Virus record (IMG/VR): IMGVR_UViG_3300050121_000055
Span: 1-37,849 of that record
From: a virus
Direction: 5' to 3' (one strand)
DNA: 37,849 nt
The number at the start of each line of letters is the position of its first letter. The stretch's first letter is position 1. Below, one piece after another: positions 5,798-13,099 of the stretch. A program made the position numbers and the translations under genes. The notes beneath the pieces were generated by a model, which was not told the DNA's origin, searched no databases, and saw only the letters and a list, made by a program, of their open reading frames with translations.

Positions 5798-7200
5798 GAC
5801 AGAAAGTAACGAAGAATACGCTTTGGCTCAACTGCAAACCATCTGCGCGCCAAACACTGTTCTTTGAGGCAAGAAGTAGATACATAGCTTACGGTGGGGC
5901 CCGGGGCGGCGGGAAGTCATGGGCGTTGAGGATGAAAGTTATCCTCCTATCGGTAGAATATCCCGGGATAAGAATTTTACTGATACGCCGCACAATACAG
6001 GAGCTTAGAGAAAACCATATTATTCCGTTGCGGGGGATCCTCAACGGTGTCGCCACTTATAACGACGATGAAAAGGCTTTTCTCTTTCCAAATGGCAGCC
6101 GTTTGAAACTTGGATATTGCGACGCAGAGGCAGACGTTCTCCAATATCAGGGGCAGGAATACGACATCATATGTATGGACGAAGGAACACAGTTTACCGA
6201 GTTTCAATTTACATGTTTGAGAGCTTGCTTAAGGGGCGGAATGCCACTTCACCCCAAAAGATTTTATATAACCTGTAACCCCGGGGGGGTTGGGCATGCA
6301 TGGGTCAAGAGATTATTCATAGACCAACAGTACAGGGGCAAAGAAAAGAAAAGAGATTTCAGTTTTATCCCCGCAAAAGTATTCGATAATGACTGGCTGA
6401 TGAAGAATGATCCCGATTACTTAGAATCGCTTGAAACTATTCAGGATGAAAATTTGCGCAGGGCATGGCTTAACGGAGAATGGGACACGTTCTCAGGGCA
6501 ATACTTCACCGAATTTGACAAGAATATTCACGTATGCAAGCCTATTCCCATCCCGAGCGGATGGAACAAATATAACGTAATAGATTACGGCCTTGATGCT
6601 CTCGCCGGTCTTTGGATTGCTATATCCCCCGACAACGTGGCCTATGTCTATCGGGAAGTGTTCAGCGGGAAAGACGCAAGGGACAACAACGGCTTGATAG
6701 TGAGTGAGGCGGCTAATAAAATCAAGTCACTCGAAACCGATGAAATAACCATGAGGATAGCCCCACCCGATCTATGGTCGCGCAAATCAGACTCGGGGGT
6801 AAACTCCATAGAGATTTTTGCAAACCATGGCCTTTATTACATGAAAGCAAGCAATGACAGAGTGCCGGGATGGCTCGCCCTAAAAGAGTGGATGAAAGTG
6901 TTTGACAAAGACGGTAAGGCCACGGCGAGGTTACAGATATTTGAAAATTGTGTCAATCTCATTCGGTGTTTACCCTTGATGCAGTACAGTACAAAGGATG
7001 GCAACGACACGGCAGCAGAGCCGCATGATGTTACGCATTTACCGGATGCCCTTAGATACTGGGCAATTTCAAGGCCGTGCGCGACATACGTTGAGCCTCA
7101 GGAACAGCCGGACATCTATGCAGCATTCGGAGTTGAAGAAAAATCTGAGGGTCTATTCAGCGGTACAGTCACGGAAGAATATCTCACAGGAGGATGGTAA
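5794..7200 (+). CDS. terL: Terminase large subunit (packaging ATPase and nuclease)
   Basis: The product is 468 residues, normal for the family. It is the motor that pumps DNA into the prohead and cuts it. A Walker A motif lies at residues 34-42 (GGARGGGKS) and a Walker B at about 123-130 (YDIICMDE) with Asp129 and Glu130 as catalytic pair; CNPGG near residue 155-160 fits the coupling motif. The C-terminal RNase H-like nuclease contains Asp264 in NVIDYGLDAL and Asp418 in HLPDALRYW, both typical metal-binding acids. It begins inside the end of terS and is followed without a gap by a tiny cysteine-rich gene. Confidence in function is high. Confidence 0.95.
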   Translation: MRQKVTKNTLWLNCKPSARQTLFFEARSRYIAYGGARGGGKSWALRMKVILLSVEYPGIRILLIRRTIQELRENHIIPLRGILNGVATYNDDEKAFLFPNGSRLKLGYCDAEADVLQYQGQEYDIICMDEGTQFTEFQFTCLRACLRGGMPLHPKRFYITCNPGGVGHAWVKRLFIDQQYRGKEKKRDFSFIPAKVFDNDWLMKNDPDYLESLETIQDENLRRAWLNGEWDTFSGQYFTEFDKNIHVCKPIPIPSGWNKYNVIDYGLDALAGLWIAISPDNVAYVYREVFSGKDARDNNGLIVSEAANKIKSLETDEITMRIAPPDLWSRKSDSGVNSIEIFANHGLYYMKASNDRVPGWLALKEWMKVFDKDGKATARLQIFENCVNLIRCLPLMQYSTKDGNDTAAEPHDVTHLPDALRYWAISRPCATYVEPQEQPDIYAAFGVEEKSEGLFSGTVTEEYLTGGW

Positions 7201-7377
7201 ATGAAATGTCCTTATTTTTGTAATTATAAAAAAGTAACCAAAGTCTCATATACTTATGACGTTGAGGGTCACGAAGCTGAAAGTAAGACTACGTTCGGAG
7301 AGGAACAACACAAATCAGTTTGTGAACTTGAAAATTGTGGTGTTTTCCAAAATGGAAAATGCAATTACAAAACGTAA
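7201..7377 (+). CDS. Cysteine-rich mini-protein 1
   Basis: The product is 58 residues, starting right after the terL stop with an AGGAGG site seven bases upstream. It has five cysteines (residues 3, 7, 41, 46 and 53): CPYFC at the start and CELENC near the end, enough for a zinc knuckle. The middle is hydrophilic and Glu/Lys-rich. There is no signal peptide or membrane segment, so it should be cytoplasmic. No family is recognised. The strong ribosome site and clean placement between terL and the next small gene support a real gene despite the size. Confidence 0.6.
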   Translation: MKCPYFCNYKKVTKVSYTYDVEGHEAESKTTFGEEQHKSVCELENCGVFQNGKCNYKT

Positions 7378-7416
7378 TTAACCCCCGACATATTCAAATA
7401 ATAGGTGGTGGGCTAA

Positions 7417-7587
7417 ATGTTTTCACCTTGCGAAATATGCGAACCGGCTGAAAAACCGTTGTGTTTATGTCAAGACGAATGCCATTTAAAGCGCAGGCAT
7501 TGCGATAATGTGGGATGTTTTAATAACATAAAAAACCATTGTAACAACCTAAACATAGAGGTTATGAAATGCAAGTGGTATAAGTAA
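7417..7587 (+). CDS. Cysteine-rich mini-protein 2
   Basis: The product is 56 residues from ATG 7417, with GGTGGTG upstream as a moderate ribosome site. Nine cysteines (residues 5, 8, 16, 18, 22, 29, 34, 42 and 52) and several histidines are spread over the whole chain, enough for two zinc sites. It lacks hydrophobic stretches and is not exported by any visible signal. Similar spacing is not recalled from a named family. It lies between the large terminase and the portal, with another cysteine-rich gene just before it and a Com-like one after the portal. Confidence 0.6.
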   Translation: MFSPCEICEPAEKPLCLCQDECHLKRRHCDNVGCFNNIKNHCNNLNIEVMKCKWYK

Positions 7588-7682
7588 ATCCGCGTGAGGC
7601 ATACCACGCTAATTTAGGCAAGTTTGGCAGAGATCTTTCGCCTTAGAGCAAACTGTCAACCCTTAGGGGTAGAGGAGATTGT

Positions 7683-7955
7683 ATGATTGAAATTCTATTA
7701 GGAATAGTCTGCGGAATGATAGTCTGCACCTTTGGCATGTGGTGCTTTATACACGGTCAGCACAACGCATATCAACTCTACCATAACGAACTGCCCCAAC
7801 AGTTAAGTAACCCCGTGAGGGCAGCCGTAGATGGTGTACAGGCCATGCGGGGGGACACAAAGAAAGACCAGGAAGACCCCAAAGATTTTGCTGAACAATT
7901 AAGTAATCTTATGAATTATAACCCCGAACTTGAAAAATCCGGAGAGGATGAATGA
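7683..7955 (+). CDS. Small membrane-anchored protein in the packaging module
   Basis: The product is 90 residues. The N-terminus is one transmembrane helix (IEILLGIVCGMIVCTFGMWC) followed by a polar cytoplasmic or external tail rich in Gln, Asp and Glu. The ATG at 7683 follows GAGGAGATTGT. It ends in an ATGA overlap with the portal gene, so it is translated together with it. A membrane protein next to the portal is known from several Firmicutes phages but its role is unclear. The 95 bases before it carry no gene. Confidence 0.65.
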   Translation: MIEILLGIVCGMIVCTFGMWCFIHGQHNAYQLYHNELPQQLSNPVRAAVDGVQAMRGDTKKDQEDPKDFAEQLSNLMNYNPELEKSGEDE

Positions 7956-9790
7956 GATTGAAAATAACTGCACCTGATTCAGAAACAATATGGGGACGTT
8001 ATCAAGCCGGTATGAATTATAAATTTGTACTCAATCTCTATTCCACTGTTACGAGGAATGAACGGATTTATGCCGGAGACCAGTGGAAAGGTTCGGATGC
8101 GCCCGATCTGCCTAAACCTGTTATTAATTTCATTAAACGTGCATGTCAGCAGAAAATTTCTGTCTTATTGCAAAATAAAGCTGCTGTTTTGTTCTCTGCC
8201 CCCAATTGGCCGAGCGATACCGTTACGGAAGATGCGGCACAGCAACAGAACGGCGTCAATACTCAATTGGCAGATGCTTTAAAGACCAAACAACCGTTGC
8301 CTGAAAGCATACTTATGTCTGAGGCCGAGGCTCAAAAATTATCGGGTATGTTTGAAGTAGACTGGGAACGTCTTAACATGGATTACGTAGGTCAATGCGG
8401 TCTTTTGGATGCCTGTATATCAGGAGATTTTATTCTGTTTAATTACTGGGATGATAAGGCAAAAACAGGCCAGACAGCAAAAGGGCATGTTGGTGTCGAA
8501 ACCATAGATAACGTGAACTACTATCCAGGTAATCCGAATTCAGCCGTTGTACAGAAACAGCCCTACATAATACTTGCCCGCCGTGAAATGGTGGATGATG
8601 TGAGGGCGGAAGCAAAGGAAAACGGCGCAAAACCCGAAGATTTAGAACAGATTTCACGCGATATGGATTACATGTTTCAGGCAGGGGACAAGGCACATTA
8701 CGAACTGATGGACAATGCGGATGGCAAAGTTATAACTTTGCTCTACCTTTGGAAAAATCGTGATACCGGTAAGGTGTGCGCTAAGAAATGCACAAAAAAT
8801 GTTACGATCCGTGATGCATGGGATACAAAGTTGAAACGTTATCCTGTAGCCATAATGAATTGGGAACTTAGAAAAAACTCATGTCACGGCAGGTCGGAAG
8901 TCGAGGGGCTTATACCTAATCAGGTGTCAATCAACAAAATTATGGCTATTATCATTCTTTATATGTTGTCAAATGGATCTCCGAAAGTCATTTACAGCCG
9001 TTCTGCGGGTATAAGTAAGTGGGATAACTCTATAACAAAACCTATGTCGGTATATGGAGATGTAAACGCGGCAGTCAAATACCTGCAACCTGCGTCGATG
9101 GCGGCGGATGCCTACAGTCTGCCCCAGACTTTAATGAATATGACCATGCAGATGATGGGCAGTAATGACGTGAACGTCGGGCAAGTATCATACAGGAACG
9201 CATACGCCCAACTGCTTGCTAAATTGCAGCAGGAAGCACCCGCGCGAACGGTCAGAAACCGTTACTACAATTTAATCAAGGATTTTGCTTTAAACTGGCT
9301 CGATATGACGCTTGCATACTTCCAGACTTCACGGTGGGTTGAGGTAGTCGACGATAAGGGCAACCGTTTTGTGACAGATTTTGACCCTGCAAAAATCAGG
9401 GACAAGGTATGGAGCGTAAAAATTGATGTCGGAGAGGGTCAGGACTGGACGCAAAATGTTCTTCTTGAACAGCTCGGAAACTCCCTGCAAAGTGGCGCTA
9501 TTGATTTCCTGACATACTTAGACCTAATGCCAAATGATTATTTCCCTAACAAAGATGAAATTATGGAAAAATTCACACAAAGGCAGCAACAGTCGGCACA
9601 AAATCAAGGTCAGAACAAAAAACCGCCCTCGGAGAGCATTAATATCAAAGATGTGCCGCCTACAGCACAAGCGCAGATGCTACAACAGGCAGGAATACAA
9701 GTTCAGCCGCAGGATTTGCAACAAATTCAGCAACCGACACAGCCACAACAGCCACAGCAACCACAAATTCCACAGATGGGAGGTAAATAA
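7952..9790 (+). CDS. Portal protein
   Basis: The product is 612 residues, a typical size for short-tailed phage portals. Twelve copies form the ring through which DNA enters and leaves the head. Supporting features are an N-terminal region with PDLPKPVINFIKRACQQK and an acidic, alternating helical core, the segment EGLIPNQVSINKIMAI that resembles the portal stem/wing, and the position directly after terminase and before the scaffold and capsid genes. The C-terminus (about residues 560-612) is a Gln/Pro-rich low-complexity tail with repeated QPQ units, perhaps flexible inside the head. It overlaps the preceding gene by four bases. Confidence 0.9.
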   Translation: MRLKITAPDSETIWGRYQAGMNYKFVLNLYSTVTRNERIYAGDQWKGSDAPDLPKPVINFIKRACQQKISVLLQNKAAVLFSAPNWPSDTVTEDAAQQQNGVNTQLADALKTKQPLPESILMSEAEAQKLSGMFEVDWERLNMDYVGQCGLLDACISGDFILFNYWDDKAKTGQTAKGHVGVETIDNVNYYPGNPNSAVVQKQPYIILARREMVDDVRAEAKENGAKPEDLEQISRDMDYMFQAGDKAHYELMDNADGKVITLLYLWKNRDTGKVCAKKCTKNVTIRDAWDTKLKRYPVAIMNWELRKNSCHGRSEVEGLIPNQVSINKIMAIIILYMLSNGSPKVIYSRSAGISKWDNSITKPMSVYGDVNAAVKYLQPASMAADAYSLPQTLMNMTMQMMGSNDVNVGQVSYRNAYAQLLAKLQQEAPARTVRNRYYNLIKDFALNWLDMTLAYFQTSRWVEVVDDKGNRFVTDFDPAKIRDKVWSVKIDVGEGQDWTQNVLLEQLGNSLQSGAIDFLTYLDLMPNDYFPNKDEIMEKFTQRQQQSAQNQGQNKKPPSESINIKDVPPTAQAQMLQQAGIQVQPQDLQQIQQPTQPQQPQQPQIPQMGGK

Positions 9791-9791
9791 A

Positions 9792-10013
9792 ATGGCTAAA
9801 TCAGTATCAAAAACATTTAAAGGTAAGCCAATGACACTCGGTTCGGGCGGCAAATTCGCAAAAGGCGTTTCGGGCATGACCGCAAAAGGAATGCCAGCAC
9901 CCGAAGCAGCCGCAATTATGGCAAATGCAGGGCGTGCCAAACTCGGAGCAACTAAATTTAATGCACTTGCCGCAAAAGGCAAAGCAAAAGCGGCAAAGAA
10001 AGGCGGTAAGTGA
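9792..10013 (+). CDS. Small basic Ala/Gly/Lys-rich protein
   Basis: The product is 73 residues from ATG 9792, one base after the portal stop. It is very basic and low in complexity: SGGKFAKGVSGMTAKGM in the first half and AAKGKAKAAKKGGK at the end, resembling histone tails. It may bind DNA or fill space in the virion; no enzyme motif is present. The Com-like gene follows immediately, so they are likely translated together. Similar basic small proteins sit between portal and scaffold in other phages, but the function is not known. Confidence 0.6.
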   Translation: MAKSVSKTFKGKPMTLGSGGKFAKGVSGMTAKGMPAPEAAAIMANAGRAKLGATKFNALAAKGKAKAAKKGGK

Positions 10014-10154
10014 GTGCAGGAAGAGTATAAAGACATAAGATGCAAAGGCACATATAAAGACCGGCCATGCAATCATTTATTCTTTAAAGCAAAACACGCC
10101 GAACTTGAAGTTAAATGTGAAAAATGCGGGACTGTAAACACAATAAAATTTTAG
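10014..10154 (+). CDS. Com-like zinc-finger protein
   Basis: The product is 46 residues. Four cysteines (residues 10, 19, 35 and 38) and the closing motif ELEVKCEKCGTVNTIKF match the Com family. In phage Mu, Com binds mRNA and activates translation of the DNA-modification gene mom. No mom-like gene is next to it here, so its target is unknown; scaffold and capsid follow directly. The GTG start at 10014 touches the preceding TGA and relies on the GGCGG just upstream or on re-initiation. A terminator-like hairpin begins nine bases after its stop. Confidence 0.6.
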   Translation: MQEEYKDIRCKGTYKDRPCNHLFFKAKHAELEVKCEKCGTVNTIKF

Positions 10155-10162
10155 AACCCCAC

Positions 10163-10202
10163 AGAGGGTCATTATCCGTAAGGTTAGTGGCTCTCTTTTT
10201 TA
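10163..10202 (+). terminator. Rho-independent terminator or attenuator before the scaffold gene
   Basis: An 11-bp stem (10163-10173 with 10186-10196, three G-T pairs) closes a 12-base loop and ends in a run of T (10196-10202). Since head genes follow in the same direction with no obvious new promoter, read-through is expected, and it may set the ratio of packaging to head proteins. Confidence 0.6.
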
Positions 10203-10247
10203 TTTCGCTTGGGATAGCGTCAAAAAACCCAATTTGAAAGGATTTTT

Positions 10248-11111
10248 ATGGAAAACGAAAATTTGGACGTAACAGAGGAAGTCGTTCAGCCTCAAACCGA
10301 TGGCGTAGTAAATGAAACTCCTGTAGTCGCCGAGCAGGAAAAAGTCCCTGCACAGTCTGCCGAGGAAAACACAAGGCAAGCCGACATAAGGCGCACCAAT
10401 GAACGTGATAAGGCTATCGCTGAAATGGCTGACCTTTATGGCATACCGAATGTTAAGAGTTACAACGATGTAAGGCAAGCGAAACTATCGAAGTTATCAG
10501 GTGCCACCGCGCCTAAACTCATGTCGGCCGCCCCACAGGCAGACTTAACGCCCGATGAAAAAACGGCATTGCAGACCGAATACAACGCCATATATCAGCA
10601 GTTGTTTGACGATGGGACACCGGAAACCGCCGCTCACCGCCTTGCCAATATTGAGATAAAGGCAAAGGAAAACAGTTTGATAAGCGCTAAGCAAACCTCG
10701 GCCGCACAAATTCAGCAGAAACAGCAGGGACAATTCGATCAGTTGATTCGCGACAACCCCGAATATTACAAGGACGGTAAAATCTCAATACCGGATGAAG
10801 TCCATGATGCACTTGTCAATATCATGGCGGTTAATGAGGGTATGAGCGTCACTGCAGCTCACAAGATTTATGCGTCCGACAAGGCAATCAAAGACAACAG
10901 AAAAGAAATGGACGAATTGAAGTCAACGGTGGCCGCACTCACGGGGAACAAGGCAAATTCAGAGGCTACAACCGGAAGTGTTGTGTCGGGTTCTCCTGCG
11001 GCCGAAAAGGACTTTTACACATCAAAAGAGTGGGATGAACTTCCTCATGACGTGCAAATGAAACTATTCCACAGCGGCGCATTCGATAAGAGTGCCGCAA
11101 AATGGAAATAA
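10248..11111 (+). CDS. Scaffolding-like protein
   Basis: The product is 287 residues, located directly before the major capsid gene, the classic scaffold position. It is acidic and Gln/Ala-rich with predicted long helices; the first 45 residues are disordered and full of Glu, Val and Gln, and the middle (AQIQQKQQGQFDQLIRDNPEY) is strongly helical. The C-terminus (WDELPHDVQMKLFHSGAFDK) is a compact charged segment of the kind that binds coat protein. No protease motif is seen. Scaffolds evolve fast, so the call comes mainly from position and composition. Confidence 0.75.
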   Translation: MENENLDVTEEVVQPQTDGVVNETPVVAEQEKVPAQSAEENTRQADIRRTNERDKAIAEMADLYGIPNVKSYNDVRQAKLSKLSGATAPKLMSAAPQADLTPDEKTALQTEYNAIYQQLFDDGTPETAAHRLANIEIKAKENSLISAKQTSAAQIQQKQQGQFDQLIRDNPEYYKDGKISIPDEVHDALVNIMAVNEGMSVTAAHKIYASDKAIKDNRKEMDELKSTVAALTGNKANSEATTGSVVSGSPAAEKDFYTSKEWDELPHDVQMKLFHSGAFDKSAAKWK

Positions 11112-11128
11112 AAAAGGAGTGTTAAATC

Positions 11129-12001
11129 ATGGCATTTGCAAATTTTAAACCCGAAATATGGTCTGAAAGCGTACTTATGGCACGTGACCGCAAGATTATT
11201 GCGGTTCAGAATTCATGGAGACAATTCGAAGGGGACATAAAAGCAAAAGGTGACCGTGTTCACATTGTAGGTCTGACCGGAGCGACCATCAAAGATGTGC
11301 CTGTCAGCGGTATCATCGACGACCCCGAAGTAATTACCGACGATGGGATGGAGCTTGTCATTGATCAGAGAAAGTATATCAACTTCAAGGTTGACGACAT
11401 CGACAAGTTGCAGTCCAATGTTCAGGTCCGCGGCTCAATAACATCCAAAACCGGAAACTTTTACGCAGTCAGGCAGGACTCGTTTGTTTACAATCTTGCC
11501 GTCGCTCTGGCCGGAGCAGGTGGTTTGTATGTTGATGGATATACTGTCACAACCGACAAGACTAACATTCTTGCGGTGCTGTCGAACGCTATCGCAATGG
11601 TGCAGAGCAACGACGGAGATGGCACATTCATGGAGGTGCATCCGTATGTATTCCAGCTTCTGCAGCAGGCGATTACTGCTATTCAGATGCCTAATGACAG
11701 CCTCATTCAGAACGGCCTCAAGGGCATGCTGTGGGACAACAAAGTATTCATGTCTGCCAACATTCCAGTGACTACCGATGCGGTCGGCTTAACTGCGGCT
11801 GTCCCGGGCGCAACTGGCGCAATCTATCACTGCCTTGTAAGAACTCAGGAGGCAATCGCATTCGCAGAGCAAAAAGCTATCGGGTTTGAATCCTATAGAA
11901 TGGAAAAAGGTTTCTCAGACGGCATCAAGGGGTTTGGCTTGTACGGTGCGAAAATCGTTCGCCCGTCTGAACTTGTTGATGTCAAAATAAAAATTAAGTA
12001 A
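11129..12001 (+). CDS. Major capsid protein
   Basis: The product is 290 residues, starting at ATG 11129 with AAAAAGGAGTG upstream. It should take the HK97 fold and form the icosahedral shell. Typical of the short, scaffold-assembled coat proteins are the opening segment (FANFKPEIWSESVLMARDR) and the C-terminal segment with AIAFAEQKAIGFESYRMEKG and GLYGAKIVRPSEL. No N-terminal delta domain is visible, which agrees with a separate scaffold gene just before it. It is followed at a 14-base distance by a second structural gene. Confidence 0.9.
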   Translation: MAFANFKPEIWSESVLMARDRKIIAVQNSWRQFEGDIKAKGDRVHIVGLTGATIKDVPVSGIIDDPEVITDDGMELVIDQRKYINFKVDDIDKLQSNVQVRGSITSKTGNFYAVRQDSFVYNLAVALAGAGGLYVDGYTVTTDKTNILAVLSNAIAMVQSNDGDGTFMEVHPYVFQLLQQAITAIQMPNDSLIQNGLKGMLWDNKVFMSANIPVTTDAVGLTAAVPGATGAIYHCLVRTQEAIAFAEQKAIGFESYRMEKGFSDGIKGFGLYGAKIVRPSELVDVKIKIK

Positions 12002-12015
12002 GGGAGGAAAATAAT

Positions 12016-12414
12016 ATGGCAGCTACAGTTTTAGTACCTACCGTTCTCACAAAGTCAGATTTGCAGAAAGTTATCGCCATGACGGCGGTTATTACTGCGT
12101 CAAACAACGACACAATCGCACTCGGAGCGTTCCCTGACCAGCGTGTGGGTATCATCATTCAGAATACCGACGCAAGTCATGACGCGACCGTTATTTTCTC
12201 GGCAGGAGACGGCATATTAGCTCTTGAGGGAGCCGTTACCGTTTTAGTTCCCGCAACCAAAACCGTATTCGTTCCGCTTGTAAACCTCGAAACCGCAAGG
12301 ATTTTGAATACCTTTGGCAGTAACGCCAACAAAGGTATGATAATCGTAAACACTACGATAGCAACCGGAGGCGCAATCGGGGACGTGACTTTTGGCATAG
12401 TCGAACAATCATAA
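12016..12414 (+). CDS. Capsid-associated (decoration-like) protein
   Basis: The product is 132 residues, rich in Val, Ile, Thr and Ala, with alternating beta-strand patterns (RVGIIIQNTDASHDATVIFS and KGMIIVNTTIATGG) and almost no charged helices. It starts at ATG 12016 after an AGGGAGGAAAATAAT site. An all-beta protein right behind the coat gene is often a decoration or head fibre protein that sits on the outside of the shell. No immunoglobulin motif is certain. A terminator-like hairpin follows. Confidence 0.6.
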   Translation: MAATVLVPTVLTKSDLQKVIAMTAVITASNNDTIALGAFPDQRVGIIIQNTDASHDATVIFSAGDGILALEGAVTVLVPATKTVFVPLVNLETARILNTFGSNANKGMIIVNTTIATGGAIGDVTFGIVEQS

Positions 12415-12422
12415 TTAGGAAT

Positions 12423-12448
12423 GGGGTGGCAATCGTCGCCCCTTTCTT
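12423..12448 (+). terminator. Rho-independent terminator after the capsid genes
   Basis: An 8-bp stem (12423-12430 with 12435-12442, two G-T pairs) with a four-base loop is followed by TTTCTT. The T run is interrupted, so termination may be partial, letting the downstream tail genes be made at a lower level. Confidence 0.6.
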
Positions 12449-12470
12449 CCAATTAAATGTGAGGTAAAAT

Positions 12471-12791
12471 ATGATATTTAAAACCTACCCTGATTTTTTA
12501 GTAAAAAACGGTCAAAACTTCATTGCCCAATCTGATGAAAACGGTATTTTTGAAGTTACCCCCGACAATATAAATTACACCTACGTGACGCTCATGTACG
12601 CGTCCGCAGACGAACCTAAACCCGCAGAGGGTAATATTGCCCCAGCAGAAGAAAAACCCGTCACAACGCCACCTAAGGAGGCTAAAAAGAATGGTAACAG
12701 TAAACTCAATAGTTCTGGCATCATTAAGCCAGCTTGGACACGTAAACCAACAGGGAATAGTCGAGGAAAACCGAGAAAGAAAGTATCTTAA
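12471..12791 (+). CDS. Small phage head protein, function unknown
   Basis: The product is 106 residues from ATG 12471. The first 55 residues form a small, probably beta-rich domain (FKTYPDFLVKNGQNFIA, GIFEVTPDNINYTYVTLMYA), and the rest is Pro/Glu- then Lys/Arg-rich, disordered. The last 33 codons overlap the next gene in another frame, which is unusual here. The disordered end may be tolerated because only the other frame is under strict selection. Likely a virion accessory, but no family is recognised. Confidence 0.6.
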   Translation: MIFKTYPDFLVKNGQNFIAQSDENGIFEVTPDNINYTYVTLMYASADEPKPAEGNIAPAEEKPVTTPPKEAKKNGNSKLNSSGIIKPAWTRKPTGNSRGKPRKKVS

Positions 12792-13095
12792 TCTCGCGCC
12801 TGCACTTTGTAATGTGTTACAACTCGAATTACTGACATGCGAAAGTTATGATTTTGTCGCTAATGGCATTCCTGCCCCGTTGACTGCTCTTACTGACGAA
12901 TTGACTATAACCGATATGACCGCTCAAAGTGTTTTGCCTTTAGGTTTGGCACGTGAGTTTGCCCGAATAGACGGCGACACTCAATACAACATTTTTGCAG
13001 TGTCTTATGAAAACGCAAAAAACATGATGTCTTTTGACGCGCCCGAGATAGTAGATGTTTACGGTGCGTTGACTGATTACGATTTACAGGGGTGA
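12691..13095 (+). CDS. Head-tail connector-like protein
   Basis: The product is 134 residues. The start is ATG 12691, with AAGGAGG about nine bases upstream inside the previous gene. The sequence is helical (LASLSQLGHVNQQGI, LALCNVLQLELL-like segment, then SVLPLGLAREFARIDGD) and its position after the capsid and before the tail/stabilisation gene fits a head completion or adaptor protein that sits below the portal ring. The 101-base overlap with the preceding gene is large for this genome. The call is from context; sequence similarity is weak. Confidence 0.6.
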   Translation: MVTVNSIVLASLSQLGHVNQQGIVEENRERKYLNLAPALCNVLQLELLTCESYDFVANGIPAPLTALTDELTITDMTAQSVLPLGLAREFARIDGDTQYNIFAVSYENAKNMMSFDAPEIVDVYGALTDYDLQG

Positions 13096-13099
13096 TTAA

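Noticed and set aside
7588-7682. Riboswitch or structured RNA before the small membrane gene
   Set aside because: Some short inverted pieces exist (CCCTTAGGGG), but no known riboswitch consensus can be recognised in 95 bases.
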